Below, one piece after another: positions 1-9,558 of a DNA stretch of 64,000 nucleotides (the stretch's first letter is position 1; each line of letters opens with the position of its first letter). The notes under the pieces were generated by a model. It made no database searches. It had not been told where the DNA came from and was given only the letters and a program-made list of their open reading frames with translations. The stretch lies in contig CM064560.1 of assembly GCA_032716605.1 (NCBI GenBank), forward strand, positions 13,012,292 to 13,076,291, written 5' to 3'. The translations under genes and the position numbers were made by a program. This DNA comes from Paralithodes platypus. Taxonomy: Eukaryota > Arthropoda > Malacostraca > Decapoda > Lithodidae.

Positions 1-570
1 TTTTATAGCTATACATTACAGAAGACCCAGCCTCGGTACTAAAACTAGTACTACTTTATTGAATGTTTTATGGTATCTATTTACATGTACAGTCAATTCG
101 TATAATCTGCAGTCTCATAATATTGCTTAGGGTTATGAAAAGCTTAAAAGTTTATGTATAAAATAAATGTGCAATGTATAAAATCGAAAAGAGATGAATT
201 AAGAAATGTATAAGCAATACAATTTCCTACGGCAATCTGCAAATATATAATTGCATAACTAAAATTTCTGAGACTGTGGATTAAACGAATTGACTGTACA
301 TGTACATGTCTGGTCATTATTCCTGAGTCGCTGCTTCTATTTGAGGGAGAGGGTGATGGAATTTTCTGTGGCACAAATCAAATAAGCCGTTTTATTTGGT
401 GAAATTTTTCGTCGTTTTAAAGTTTCTAGAAATTCTTGGAGTCGGGTAGGTCTTGAAACTTACACTGGGTGTCTTCTTGATGTTCGTCCCTTCTGCCATC
501 TCTTTGAAGAGTCTGAAACACTGCTACCATCAGTGAAATAACATTCACTGTAAAACATGATGAAGGTATT
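1..570. other. Unassigned AT-rich sequence
   Basis: No gene, RNA or recognisable repeat is visible. Short open frames here have no motif and no codon-like pattern. Nothing marks a promoter or splice junction. Confidence 0.5.
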
Positions 571-1043
571 TTAACCCTTGACTGGTGGGACCGGACTTAA
601 GTTGGTCTAGAGAAGAAAGGACTATGTGGCGGGGACCGACTTCAGGCGGTGTGCAATTTTGAGCAATAGTTGGCTCTGAGAGAGAGACGAGCGGTGGGAG
701 GAGCGTAGGTCGGCTCTGATCGTTCGGCACGGGTCCCGCGCGGCAACTGACGTCCCCTCCACACACATCCACACTCACTACCTCGCTACACTGGGAATTA
801 TGTAAGGAAATTACTGTATTTTAGGGATTTTTCCTTCGTCTTGCACGATCGTTGCAAGAGAACGCGTGGTCGTAGAAGGATGGTTCTGGTGTCATTGGAA
901 AGCTCAATTATCGCCCTTTCAGGGATACATAATTGTATTACGCTCTGGCTCTTGTTTATGCATGGAAACAAGGTCGTTTAGGGTAAAACCACCCGCTTGG
1001 CGGGTAGTAGAAGTTACTGACGGGCCCGCTCGTAAGGCGTTAA
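571..1043 (+). mobile_element. TTAA-flanked MITE, copy 1 (piggyBac-type target)
   Basis: A 465-bp non-coding element is bounded by TTAA at 571-574 and 1040-1043. Its ends are short imperfect inverted repeats: the left begins CCCTTGACTGGTGGG and the right, reverse-complemented, begins CGCCTTACGAGCGGG. The interior matches the elements at 9726-10213 and 17155-17642, notably TTGCAAGAGAAC and GGTGTCATTGGAAAGCTC, and ends with a GC-rich CCACCCGCTTGGCGGG hairpin. TTAA duplication is characteristic of piggyBac transposition. No transposase is present, so the element is non-autonomous. The piggyBac assignment rests on the target site, not on a sequence search. Confidence 0.8.
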
Positions 1044-1203
1044 TATCAAGAAACCTATCTAATATAAGGATAAAAAAAAGGTTCATCACTATCAATATGA
1101 TGATGATGATTCAATTTTTACCACCATGCACTTCCTGTTCAATAGCTGGGCTAAGGTGGGTGCCCTGATCACCACAGCGCTGGTGTCTGCCAAATAGTAC
1201 ACT

Positions 1204-1273
1204 GGCTGGCTCGAGACTCAAACCGTCAACCTCACGGTTTACAGGCGAGTCCTCTACCAACCACGCTACGGCC
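1204..1273 (-). repeat. tRNA-derived SINE head
   Basis: On the minus strand a tRNA-like segment carries a box A-like TGGTTGGTAGAGGA followed about 30 nt later by a box B-like GGTTTGAGTCT. The cloverleaf is poor, so this is a SINE promoter region or tRNA pseudogene, not a working tRNA. The body probably runs on toward 1160, but its end is not clear. Confidence 0.6.
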
Positions 1274-1619
1274 TATGGCTGCATTATTATGGATGGATGG
1301 TACTCTTCAGGTTTGGTCAATAAAACCCATCTATGCGAGACAACCTTATACAAATCTTTACTGTTCATCCAAGGGTAAAACAGTTTTGTGAATGGAGTAG
1401 CCACCCACTAGTGCTGAAAATATAGTGCTGAATAGATACATAAAGGGCCTTGGAGTCAGACAGTCAGATCCTAAGTTGAGTGGTCAATCCTGTAAGTTCC
1501 TGAATACATTGGCACAGGTTGTCCTAACAGGGTATAGGTCCGTTTGGGGGCGTTCTGTGTATGGCCATGCTAATAAATGGGAGGATGGCATCCGGCATTA
1601 GATAGATAGACTTCATAAC
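1274..1619. other. Unassigned spacer
   Basis: No coding, RNA or repeat signature was recognised in this stretch. Confidence 0.4.
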
Positions 1620-1935
1620 CTCTGCCAATGAAGTTGGAGGAGGTTATTTTTTTGTCTCCATTTGTTTGTCTGTCTGTCTGTAAAGAAGATATGAACCGAT
1701 TTTCAGGTAAGTTGTTGGGCAGATAGGAAATGTGCCAAGGAAGTTATTTAAGTTGGGAGGTTAACGGTAGCGTGGATACCTCTACCAACGTAGACTGCTC
1801 ACAAAGTTATTAACAAATGTTCACGAAATTTGCTGAGCAGATAGGATATGCGCCAAATAAGAAGGTATTCCATTTAGGAGGCAATTGGTAGTGCATATAC
1901 CTTCGCCAGCATAGGTGGAGATATGCTCTCCCGAG
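1620..1935 (+). repeat. Dispersed repeat beginning with a short fold-back
   Basis: The segment opens with a fold-back in which CCTCTGCCAA is followed four bases later by GTTGGAGGAGG, then (TGTC)n and a phrase like ATGAACCGATTTTCAGGTAAG. The phrase GGGCAGATAGGAAATGTGCC recurs as GAGCAGATAGGATATGCGCC about 110 bp later, so there are two internal subrepeats. From general familiarity this resembles a fold-back repeat common in aquatic invertebrate genomes. I cannot name the family without a library search. Confidence 0.5.
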
Positions 1936-2097
1936 TGCCCGACTATTATAACATTTATATACCCTTTTTATACCCTTGATTTTTTAGTGTGATTTCTCAG
2001 GCTGCTTGAAGGTGAAGAGGTTGGAGAAAAGGATGAATTATAACAACTTATGGGTATGAAAAGAGAATGCTAGGTGGTCGATAAGGATAGCTGGAAC

Positions 2098-2129
2098 TCC
2101 TGTTTCACCACCTGGCCTCCCTTGCTGAT
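2098..2129. repeat. Short shared repeat, copy 1
   Basis: About 30 bases containing TTTCACCACCTGGCCTCC are nearly identical to 53828-53858 in the same orientation, with one mismatch in the core. The function is unknown. It may be the best preserved part of a larger decayed repeat. Confidence 0.5.
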
Positions 2130-2229
2130 CCTTTCCGTGCCTCACTAATATTGAGGGTAACTCCCGTCTGCCCTCCAAAACATCTTCTCTTCCTGTCAAT
2201 ACATCATACCACAAATACATTAATAATAA

Positions 2230-2750
2230 AGACCGGAAGTTAAGGCACTAAAAAACACTAAAATAGACAGGCAAAAAGGCATTTGTAAATTACAAAAAAG
2301 GCAAAAAAGAAGGCATTTATTGATGAAAAAGGCATAAAAAAGGCATTTATTTTATGTGTTAAAATAAAATCAAGCATTAATAGGGTAAAAATTACATAAT
2401 TAACATTGTCATTGATACATTTTTTACATTTTTTCATGATTGCACATAATTACAAGCATTTTCTTCAAATTGTCAGGCGCTAAATTGTGCCGTCTGTCGG
2501 AGAGCGGCCAACTTGGGCCAGGTTGCCATCTGGCGACAACAACCAGCACCAATATTTTACACTTTGAAAAACACACAAAACAATTAAAAAAGGCATTATA
2601 GTGATGAAATCACCCAAAAAAAGACACAAAAAGGCTCTGAAAAACACAAAATAGGCATAATAGGCACTAAATCGGCAAAAAAGGCATTATAGTGATGAAA
2701 TCACCAAACAAGGCACAAAAAGGCACTTATGGCATTTATGGCAAAATCTG
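2230..2750. repeat. A-rich AAAAAGGCA low-complexity repeat
   Basis: The stretch is dominated by AAAAAGGCA-like words. A longer word, GGCATTATAGTGATGAAATC, occurs at about 2592 and again at about 2682, which suggests a decayed tandem unit of about 90 bp. No open frame is supported. Confidence 0.55.
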
Positions 2751-2757
2751 GTTAGGC

Positions 2758-2792
2758 TAGTGGGGTATGTAATGTAATGTAATACCCCACTA
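2758..2792. repeat. Perfect-stem hairpin
   Basis: TAGTGGGGTAT and its exact reverse complement ATACCCCACTA form an 11-bp stem around a loop made of GTAAT repeats. It sits between the A-rich repeat and the LINE. The role is unknown. Confidence 0.6.
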
Positions 2793-2859
2793 ACCTTGCA
2801 ATATTTAAAACAAAAAATCATGAAGGAAAATGCAAACCCAACCTCGGAGTTCTGAAGGC

Positions 2860-4266
2860 GGGGGACAAAAAATGCCCCAATTGGTCGGACCCCTAGAATC
2901 GACTCCGTAAAGTGCCCTGGACTACTACCTATTACTCTAGCTATCGATTTTTGTAACATTCGCGGCCTTTCCTCTAACTTCCTCTCAGAGGAACACCATC
3001 TCTCATCTACCAATCCTGACTTACTTTTCCTCACTGAAATCCAGTTGTCTAAGGTGACAAACAGCAAACCCTTCTCTGTATCCTCCTAATATATCTATCC
3101 TCAAATCAAAGCCAAAGGTGGATGTTGTGTGTACATACGCAACAATCTTTCTTGCTCTTGTGTTCCCAACTTTGACTCTTCTGAATTCTTAACTCTCTAT
3201 CATGTCACTCTCTCACTAAATATATCAGTGCTGTTTATATCTCCCCTAATTCTACTGACTATCCAAAATTCTTTGACTGTCTTACTTCTAAAGTGAGACA
3301 TATTCTATCCATATATCCCTTCTGTGAAATCTCCATCTTAGGCGATTACAATGTTCTCCACCACCAATGGCTCTCCTCTCATTTCGCTGACCAACCTGGT
3401 GAACAAGCATCTTTTCTATCCAAAATTACCTAGAGCAGTTAGTTCAGCACCCTACCCGTATCCCGGACCGCCTTGGATGTCGGTCCAAAATTGTTTACTT
3501 ATTTTTAACCTCTAATCCTTCTGCTTACACTGTCAATCTTCTCTCTCAGTTGGGCTCCTCCGATCATAACCGTATCTTTGCTACCTGTCCTGTCTCTCCA
3601 GTACGGCCTTCTGAACCCCCCCGTGCTGGCGGCACTTGCGGCATTATGGCGCTGCAGACTGGGAGGCTCTTCGGCAGTACTTTTTTTATTTTCCATGGAA
3701 TTATTTTTGCTTCGGTGGTCGGGGACCCTCGGAGAGTGCCGAGTGCATTAATGAGGTAATCCTCTGGGGCATGAAAGCATACATTCCATTTTCTTTCTCT
3801 CAAACTTAATCACAAAAGTCTTGGTTTATTCACGCTTGTTCTACTGCTGTCCGTAATAAGGAGGAAGCATTCAAATGGTACCGTCGCCTTCAAACTCAAG
3901 GATCTTGTGCTTCTTATGTTTCTGCCCGGGATCAAGCCAAATATGTTCTTCGACTAGCCAAAAACTCCTTCATCAATAACAAATATTCTGAACTTTCTAA
4001 TTCTTACTCTTTCCATGCTGTCTGTCACCTAGCCAAAAACCTGTCCAACAACTTTACTTCCTCGTCTTTCCCTCCTCTTTTCCACTCCGATGGTAGCCTA
4101 CTAATGTCATCTCTTGCTCTGACAGAGCTTAACTTTTCGCTCAAACCTTCCCTAAAAATTTCACTTTGGATGATTCTGGTATTGTTCCTCCCTTTCCAAC
4201 CCTCCCCCCCCCCCCCTCTCACTTACTTATGCCTAATATCATAATCTCTTCTAAGGATGTACTTTC
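2860..4266 (+). pseudogene. Decayed jockey-like non-LTR retrotransposon, copy A (endonuclease to RT N-terminus)
   Basis: Three-frame reading gives a broken AP-type endonuclease: CNIRGLSSNF near 2957, LLFLTEIQLS near 3025, LGDYNVLHHQW near 3340 and the catalytic-region GSSDHNRIF near 3550. A linker toward reverse transcriptase follows (RNKEEAFKWYRR near 3855; YVSARDQAKYVLRLAKNSF near 3917). There are several stops and frameshifts. The sequence breaks off abruptly near 4266, where copy B at 9559-11205 continues into RT. In the family the protein nicks target DNA and reverse-transcribes the element's RNA. This copy cannot. Confidence 0.8.
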
Positions 4267-4395
4267 TTTGGGTCCACACCTATGAGACCCCGAAATTGAT
4301 ACTTAGTTACGTTTATTTGATTTAGTTATATACTCATCATATTTATTTAATAATTTATTCAGCAATTGACTCTACTTTCATATACTCAGGTGGTT

Positions 4396-4560
4396 CAACA
4401 AGGGCTGCGACCGAACGATCACCAGCCCTACGAGACTCCGAACCTTTTAGAAACCGTACTGTCTCAAATGGCTCGAAGCTGCTGGTCCGAACAACCCTCC
4501 CGTAGACCAACTGCTCATAAACTCTCTAAGATGTTGAGTTTGTTGCGTTTGGCCGAGTAA
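4396..4560 (+). CDS. Terminal exon of a protein kinase (C-lobe end), possibly pseudogenic
   Basis: An open frame follows a good acceptor (TTTCATATACTCAG ending at 4389 to 4395) and runs to TAA at 4558-4560. It reads like the end of a kinase C-lobe: GLRPNDHQPYE, then a helix with LLETVLSQMARSCW, then the subdomain XI signature SEQPSRRPTAHKL, in which the invariant arginine of xxRP is present. No upstream kinase exon is visible; a truncated LINE ends 130 bp before it. Homologous pieces lie at 6435-6932 and 9511-9557, so the exon has been duplicated. It could be a real terminal exon of a gene starting outside the window or a captured fragment. The kinase family is not identifiable from 55 residues. 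Confidence 0.55.
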   Translation, partial: QQGLRPNDHQPYETPNLLETVLSQMARSCWSEQPSRRPTAHKLSKMLSLLRLAE

Positions 4561-4654
4561 TATATTTTAGTATGGTGTTTCATTATGTTAAGCATTTTTT
4601 TAAGCATTTGTTTTACTTTAGTTTACCTCCTAGGCTCTATTCAGACTAGATAAA

Positions 4655-5925
4655 AAACGTCCCTAGACCCCTTCAAGCACCCTAGACCCCCTTCAAGCTC
4701 CCTAGACCCCCTTCAAGCACCCTAGACCCCCTTCAAGCTCCCTAGACCCCCTTCAAGCACCCTAGACCCCCTTCAAGTACCCTAGAGCCTTTTCAAGCTC
4801 CCTAGACTCCCTTCAAGCACTCTAGACCCCTTTCAAGTTCCCTAGACCCCCTTCAAGCACTCTAGACCCCCTTCAAGTTCCCTAGACCCCCTTCAAGCCC
4901 TCTAGGCCTCTTTCAAGCCCTCTAAACCTCCTTGAAGCTCCTTAGACACCCTTCAAGCCCTCTAGACCCCTTTCAAGCCCTCTAGCCCCCTTCAAGCACC
5001 CTAGACCCCTTTCAAACTCCCTACACTCCCTTCAAGCCCTCTAGACCCCCTTCAAGCTCTCTAGATCGCCTTCAAGCCCTCTAGACCCCCTTCAAGCTCT
5101 CTAGATCCCCTTCAAGCACCCTAGACCCCCTGCAAGCCCTCTAGACCCCCTTCAAGCACCCTAGACCCCCTTCAAGCCTTCTAGACCCCCTTTCAAGCCC
5201 TCTAGACCTCCTTCAAGCATCCTAGACCCCTATAAAGCTCCCTAGACCCCCTTCAAGCCCTCTAGACCCCCTTTCAAGCCCTCTAAACCCCCTTCAAGCA
5301 CCCTAGTCCCCTTCAAGCTCCCTAGACCCCCTTCAAGCCCTCTAGACCTCCTTGAAGCTCTTTAGACTCCCTTCAAGCCCTCTAGACCTCCTTCAAGCTC
5401 CCTAGACCCCCTTCAAGCTCCCTAGACCCTTTTCAAGCTCCCTAGACCCTTTTCAAGCCATCTAGACCTCCTTCAAGCCCTTTAAACCCCCTTCAAGCCC
5501 TCTAGACCCCCTTCAAGCCATCTAGACCTCCTGCAAACCCTCTAGACCTCTTTCAAGCTTCCTAGACCCCCTTCAAGCCCTCGAAACCCCCTTCAAGCCC
5601 TCTAGACCCCCTTCAAGCTCCCTAGACCCCCTTCAAGCTCCCTAGACCCCCTTCAACCCCTCTAGACTTCCTTCAAGCCCTCTTAACCCCCTTCAAGCCC
5701 TCTAGACCTCCTTCAGGCACCCTAGACCTCCTTCAAGCCCCCTAGACCCCCTTCAAGCCCCCTAGACCCCCTTCAAGCCCTGTAAACCCCCTTCACTCAC
5801 CCTAGACCCCTTCAAGCTCCCTAGACCCCCTATCAAGCCCTCTAGACCCCCTTCAAGCTCTCTAGACCTCTTTCAGGCCGTCTAGACCTCCTTCAAGCAC
5901 ACAAGACCCCCTTCAAGCTCCCTAG
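4655..5925. repeat. 20-bp minisatellite, about 64 copies
   Basis: Imperfect tandem repeats of CCCTAGACCCCCTTCAAGCT run for about 1.27 kb. Common variants have AC, CC or TC at the end, and TCTAG replaces CCTAG. There are occasional one-base length changes. A single related unit, CCCCTAGACCCAATTCAAAC, sits at about 7027 in the paralogous segment, which suggests the unexpanded state. No open frame survives across the array. Confidence 0.9.
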
Positions 5926-6430
5926 ACCCGGCTTCTTGTGAATGACAGGCTCACTATCGCTCGCTAGGAAAATATAGGGACCTGAATGGGTCGAAGAGTC
6001 TTGCATTCGCCAAAATAATGGAGTAAAAGGCCAAAGATCGCCAACTAACGGGTGGAAGAGGGGGGTCATTATAAAGCTAAGGCGTTTACAAATCAAAGCC
6101 CAACTACACATGACCTTGAGGGGTGGTTTGGTTGTTCTGAATCCCCTTCTCCCTCATGTTTAGCCCTATTAGTTTTGAGATCTTAAGGTACTCCCTCCAT
6201 TCGTTTGGCGATTTTAAGACCTGTTATGCCATTTAGGTGTCGATTTTTCCTGGCGAGCAATACTGAGCCTGTAATTTAGGAGAAACCACATTTTTTTACA
6301 GAAAAATTTACAAGTTTATCTCAAAGGGTGGTCTTGGGGGTATTTATTAAGCTTGAAGGAGGTCTTGGGAGTAAATTAAAGACAATCATAAATTAATAAG
6401 TGAACAAATAAACACAAACCTCCCCTTAAC
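5926..6430. repeat. Dispersed repeat family 'GGCGAGC', two inverted pieces
   Basis: The segment 5926-6105 (GACAGGCTCACTATCGCTCGC) and the segment 6180-6410 (TTAAGACCTGTTATGCCATT, then GGCGAGCAATACTGAGCC, then GGAGGTCTTGGGAGTAAATT) are opposite-strand versions of one interspersed repeat. Other copies are at 7130-7400, 7500-7745, 8225-8400, 21440-21680 and 53440-53590. The second piece also matches 7130-7430 in order and orientation, as part of the local tandem duplication. Confidence 0.65.
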
Positions 6431-6434
6431 CCTC

Positions 6435-6932
6435 TGGAAGGTGATGGTCTGAACAACCCTCCCGTACCTGGTAGTACCAATTGTTCACAAACTATACAAC
6501 ATGTTCGCTGTGTTGTCTGGAAGGTGATGGTCTGAACAACCCTCCCGTACCTGGTAGTACCAATTGCTCACAAACTATACAACATGTTCGCTGTGTTGTC
6601 TGGAAGGTGATGGTCTGAACAACCCTCCCGTACCTGGTAGTACCAATTGCTCACAAACTATACAACATGTTCGCTGTGTTGTCTGGAAGGTGATGGTCTG
6701 AACAACCCTCCCGTACCTGGTAGTACCAATTGTTCACAAACTATACAACATGTTCGCTGTGTTGTCTGGAAGGTGATGGTCTGAACAACCCTCCCGTACC
6801 TGGTAGTACCAATTGTTCACAAACTATACAACATGTTCGCTGTGTTGTCTGGAAGGTGATGGTCTGAACAACCCTCCCGTACCTGGTAGTACCAATTGTT
6901 CACAAACTATACAACATGTTCGCTGTGTTGTC
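6435..6932 (+). repeat. 83-bp tandem array (6 copies) derived from the kinase exon
   Basis: Six almost identical 83-bp units begin TGGAAGGTGATGG and contain TCTGAACAACCCTCCCGTA. Differences are single bases, such as TTGTTCAC versus TTGCTCAC. Each unit aligns to the kinase exon from about 4484 (TCCGAACAACCCTCCCGTAG) to about 4545, and the sequence after the last unit continues to align with the exon's stop and 3' flank. Frame is not kept, so the array is not coding. Confidence 0.9.
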
Positions 6933-7435
6933 TTTGGACCAATAATATGACTTAGAGTGGTGTGGGATTTTATTATATTGTTATTGAGGGTTTTATTGTC
7001 TTGGGGGCAATGTTTATCTTCGTCTGCCCCCTAGACCCAATTCAAACAAGAACAATGCCTTCCTAGAAAGGGGGGATGGGCTGGTTTTTCTGGCCCTCCT
7101 TCTTCCTCATGCTTAGCCCCATTAGTTTTCAGATTTTAAGACGTTAGGTCCATTAGTTTGGCGATATTAAGACCTTTCATTCCATTTCGTTGCCAATTTT
7201 AAGACCTATCATGCCATTTAGGTGTCGATTTTTCCTTGGCGAGCGAGAGCGATCCTGTTATAATAAAAAGAACCTGTCTTCGGCCGGGACATTTTTCTAC
7301 TGAAAAATGTACAAATTTATCTTGAGGGGAGGTCTAGGGGATGTGTTTCTAAGTTTGAGGGACATCTAGCGAGGAAACTAAAAAAATAAATGAATAAATT
7401 AATTAATAGGCCAAAAAAGCAGCCTCTGTCCCCTT
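6933..7435 (+). repeat. Downstream part of the duplicated kinase-exon segment
   Basis: This matches, in order, the 3' flank of the kinase exon (AGTGGTGTGGGATTTTATTA against AGTATGGTGTTTCATTATG), one 20-bp minisatellite-like unit near 7027, the CCTCCTTCTTCCTCATGCTT block and the dispersed repeat (TTTAGGTGTCGATTTTTCC). The partner runs from 4560 to 6430. It is therefore the second half of a tandem segmental duplication. Confidence 0.75.
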
Positions 7436-7985
7436 AAGGGAGGAAGATTATATATATTGGTCGATTTATATGTTCATATATTTTATTTTTATTTAGTTTC
7501 CTCCCTAGAACTCCATCAAACTTTATTTAGTTTCCTCCCTAGAACTCCATCAAACTTTTAAAAACCTCCCCAAGATCCCCCTTTTAGTTTTCGGTAGAAA
7601 AATGTCCTGGCCGAAGGCCGATTCGTCCTTAATTACAGGCCCGCTATCGCTCACCAGTACCTAAATGACATGAACAATCTTAATATTGACACATAAATGG
7701 GGCGAAAGATCTTAAAATTGCCAAATTAATGGGCTGAACGTCTTACTATCTGAAAAGTAAGAACAAAAAGTAAAGGGTAGGTGGTTTTGGAGGGTGGGGG
7801 GTGAGGGGGGGGGGGGGGGCAGACAAATCAAAGATCTCCCCTTAATTAGATGTATTCGTTAGTTACGTTTATTAATATGACTATATTTTTAGCATGTTTT
7901 ATCTCGTCGAAGTAAGAAGTTGTCTGAACATTTGGCTAATAATTAATAAAATCACTATAAACAATCTGGCTAATTATTATTCTTT
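7436..7985. repeat. Inverted dispersed repeat plus unassigned flank
   Basis: TTTAGTTTCCTCCCTAGAACTCCATCAAACTTT occurs twice in tandem near 7488-7555 and is the reverse-strand form of the repeat ending at 7390. It is followed by TTTTCGGTAGAAAAATGTCC and GGCCCGCTATCGCTCACC. A G-rich run lies at 7793-7820. The rest is AT-rich with no gene. Confidence 0.55.
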
Positions 7986-8180
7986 AACCCTCTCAGTACG
8001 TCTTTATATTTAATTTCAGCTACATAATACGATTTTATTCAGCTTAGTAAGTTTATATGGTAGCTAAAAGGATTAAATGTGATGTTCTTTAGCCTTTTAT
8101 ATAATTGCTAAAGGTAATTTCTAAGCTGAATAAAATCATGTAATAGTTGTCAGAACATATCAAGAAGGACGTCACCAGTG
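7986..8180. mobile_element. Hairpin MITE 'CAGCTTAGGAAGG', copy 1
   Basis: TTAACCCTCTCAGTACG at the left and AAGGACGTCACCAGTGC at the right bound an imperfect hairpin with arms GATTTTATTCAGCTTAG and CTAAGCTGAATAAAATC. Internal TATATGGTAGCTAAAAGGAT recurs at 22018-22037. Other copies are at about 21733-22140, 32298-32512 and 41745-41850. Confidence 0.6.
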
Positions 8181-8224
8181 CAGAAGATTTATCATTATTT
8201 GTTAATTTATATAATTTAGTATGT

Positions 8225-8400
8225 TCTTTAGTTTCCTCCCAAGACCTCCATCAAGCTTAAAAGAAAACGAGACCCCTCTTTGAGATAAATATGTTAATTT
8301 TTCGGTAGAAAATGTCTCGACCAAAGGCCGGTTTCTCCCATAATTGCAGGCTCGCTATTGCTCACTAGGCAAAAATCGACATCTGAATGGAGCGAACCAC
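8225..8400. repeat. Dispersed repeat family 'GGCGAGC', copy
   Basis: TCCCAAGACCTCCATCAAGC, TTTTCGGTAGAAAATGTC and CAGGCTCGCTATTGCTCAC identify another copy of the interspersed repeat, in the orientation of 7500-7745. It ends where the SINE at 8405 begins. Confidence 0.6.
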
Positions 8401-8404
8401 CATA

Positions 8405-8950
8405 GGGGAGGTGTGGTGGAGTGGTCTTGCCACTGGACTGGTAATCCAATGGACCCGGGTTCGAATCCCGATATGTCAATGTGAAGATATTATTGGGATG
8501 GAATTTGTGCCGTACCTAGTATCAGTGCATTACCACAAATTCCTCCAGATCGCCAAATTAATACCTTCATTGTTCCCTGATTAAATAGCATTGTATGAAT
8601 ATTCCCATATTCAAAATATGCTATAGGAGGGCAATGCCTAGTGAGTTCATTGTTCAATAGGTGGCGTTCTGAGAGTGAGGGTCCGAGTCTAGGAGATGAC
8701 AGAGCAAGGCACTGGAGTGAGGCAGCTTCAGAAATGGGGCTGCTTCGAGCCGTGAGTAGGCAACTAAGCCCCATGCATCCTGCGAAGGCAAGATGGCAGG
8801 GGCTGGTTGCAGCTAAAAGTGCTTCACATGTCTCACCCCCTAGACTGGAACGAGACCTCACGGGCTTCACCGTTCAATGTACAACGGTTGAATGTACAGG
8901 CTCTCAGCCTATGCCCGAGATGGAGTACTTGGCATATAGAAAACAAAATT
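8405..8950 (+). mobile_element. Long tRNA-derived SINE, copy 1
   Basis: The head is tRNA-like, with box A TGGTGGAGTGG and box B GGTTCGAATCCC. The body is about 470 bp: a shared TATTGGGATGGAATTTGTGC block, the fold-back CATATTCAAAATATG and a distal part with GGCAAGATGGCAGG and CTCTCAGCCTATGCC. It ends in an A-rich tail. Full-length relatives are at 30709-31266 (minus) and 62514-63078 (plus). Pol III transcription from the internal boxes is inferred. Copy 1 is the most diverged. Its distal open frame is not conserved as protein in the others. Confidence 0.85.
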
Positions 8951-9035
8951 CTTATAATCAACATAGCAATAGGGTAAAACGCCTTAAGATCGCCAAACTT
9001 ATAAGGCCAAACAGGGTATCCAAAAGCTACCAGCC

Positions 9036-9170
9036 CAAGATGGTGTAATGCTTAGAGAGTTTTTGATCTATATGTGGTAACCCAGGTTCGAATCCCGGTA
9101 GGACCACATGCTTTCATTAATTTCATTGGGAGAAGTGTTTGGTGTTGGGAGTGAAATTAATAGAAATTAG
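9036..9170 (+). mobile_element. Short tRNA-derived SINE, copy 1
   Basis: Box A TGGTGTAATGC and box B GGTTCGAATCCCGG are followed by a short body, TTTCATTGGGAGAAGTG, and an A-rich GTGAAATTAATAGAAATT tail. The second copy starts 330 bp downstream in the same orientation. A fragment of the tail recurs at 25466-25505. Confidence 0.75.
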
Positions 9171-9365
9171 ATTATTCCTATAGGTTCAGGAATATTTCAT
9201 AGCGAGGTTGATCCTTAGAGATCTGTGCCCCATAAATGTCCTTTCCTTTCACTTAAGCATTAGGCTATTCAGTGTGCAGCTGGGTTTGAGTACATGATTC
9301 GATTGATATCTAGTATTCGATAAATGGATATAAAATCGTAGTCATGTATTTAACCTTTAAACTGT

Positions 9366-9500
9366 CTTGATGGTGTAATGCTTAGAGTGTTTAAGATCTG
9401 TATGTGGTAACCCAGGTTCGAATTATGGAGGAATCACATGCTTTCATTAATTTCATTGGGAGAAGTGTTTAGTGTTGGGAGTGAAATAAATAATAATTTG
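9366..9500 (+). mobile_element. Short tRNA-derived SINE, copy 2
   Basis: This is the same structure as at 9036, starting GATGGTGTAATGCTTAGAGTG, with box B GGTTCGAATTATGG partly decayed and the tail GTGAAATAAATAATAA. The body TTTCATTGGGAGAAGTG is identical to copy 1. The 190 bp between the copies hold no recognisable feature. Confidence 0.75.
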
Positions 9501-9510
9501 ATTATACGAG

Positions 9511-9557
9511 GACCGAACAACCTCTCCGTAACTCGACTGCTACTCAATAATCTCATT
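9511..9557 (+). pseudogene. Kinase-exon fragment, third locus
   Basis: GACCGAACAACCTCTCCGTA and the following 27 bases align with the kinase exon around 4484-4530 at roughly three-quarters identity by eye. Frame is lost. It directly abuts the start of LINE copy B, just as the intact exon lies near LINE copy A, so the pieces may have travelled together. Confidence 0.5.
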
Positions 9558-9558
9558 C

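Noticed and set aside
4655..5925. CRISPR-like array
   Set aside because: Repeats are contiguous with no unique spacers, and the sequence is animal, not prokaryotic.
8405..8480. Functional tRNA gene
   Set aside because: Same head occurs in three copies, each followed by the same 470-bp body and A-rich tail, so it is a SINE.
8641..9048. Open frame inside the long SINE
   Set aside because: The other two SINE copies do not keep the same protein. The sequence is explained by the SINE body.
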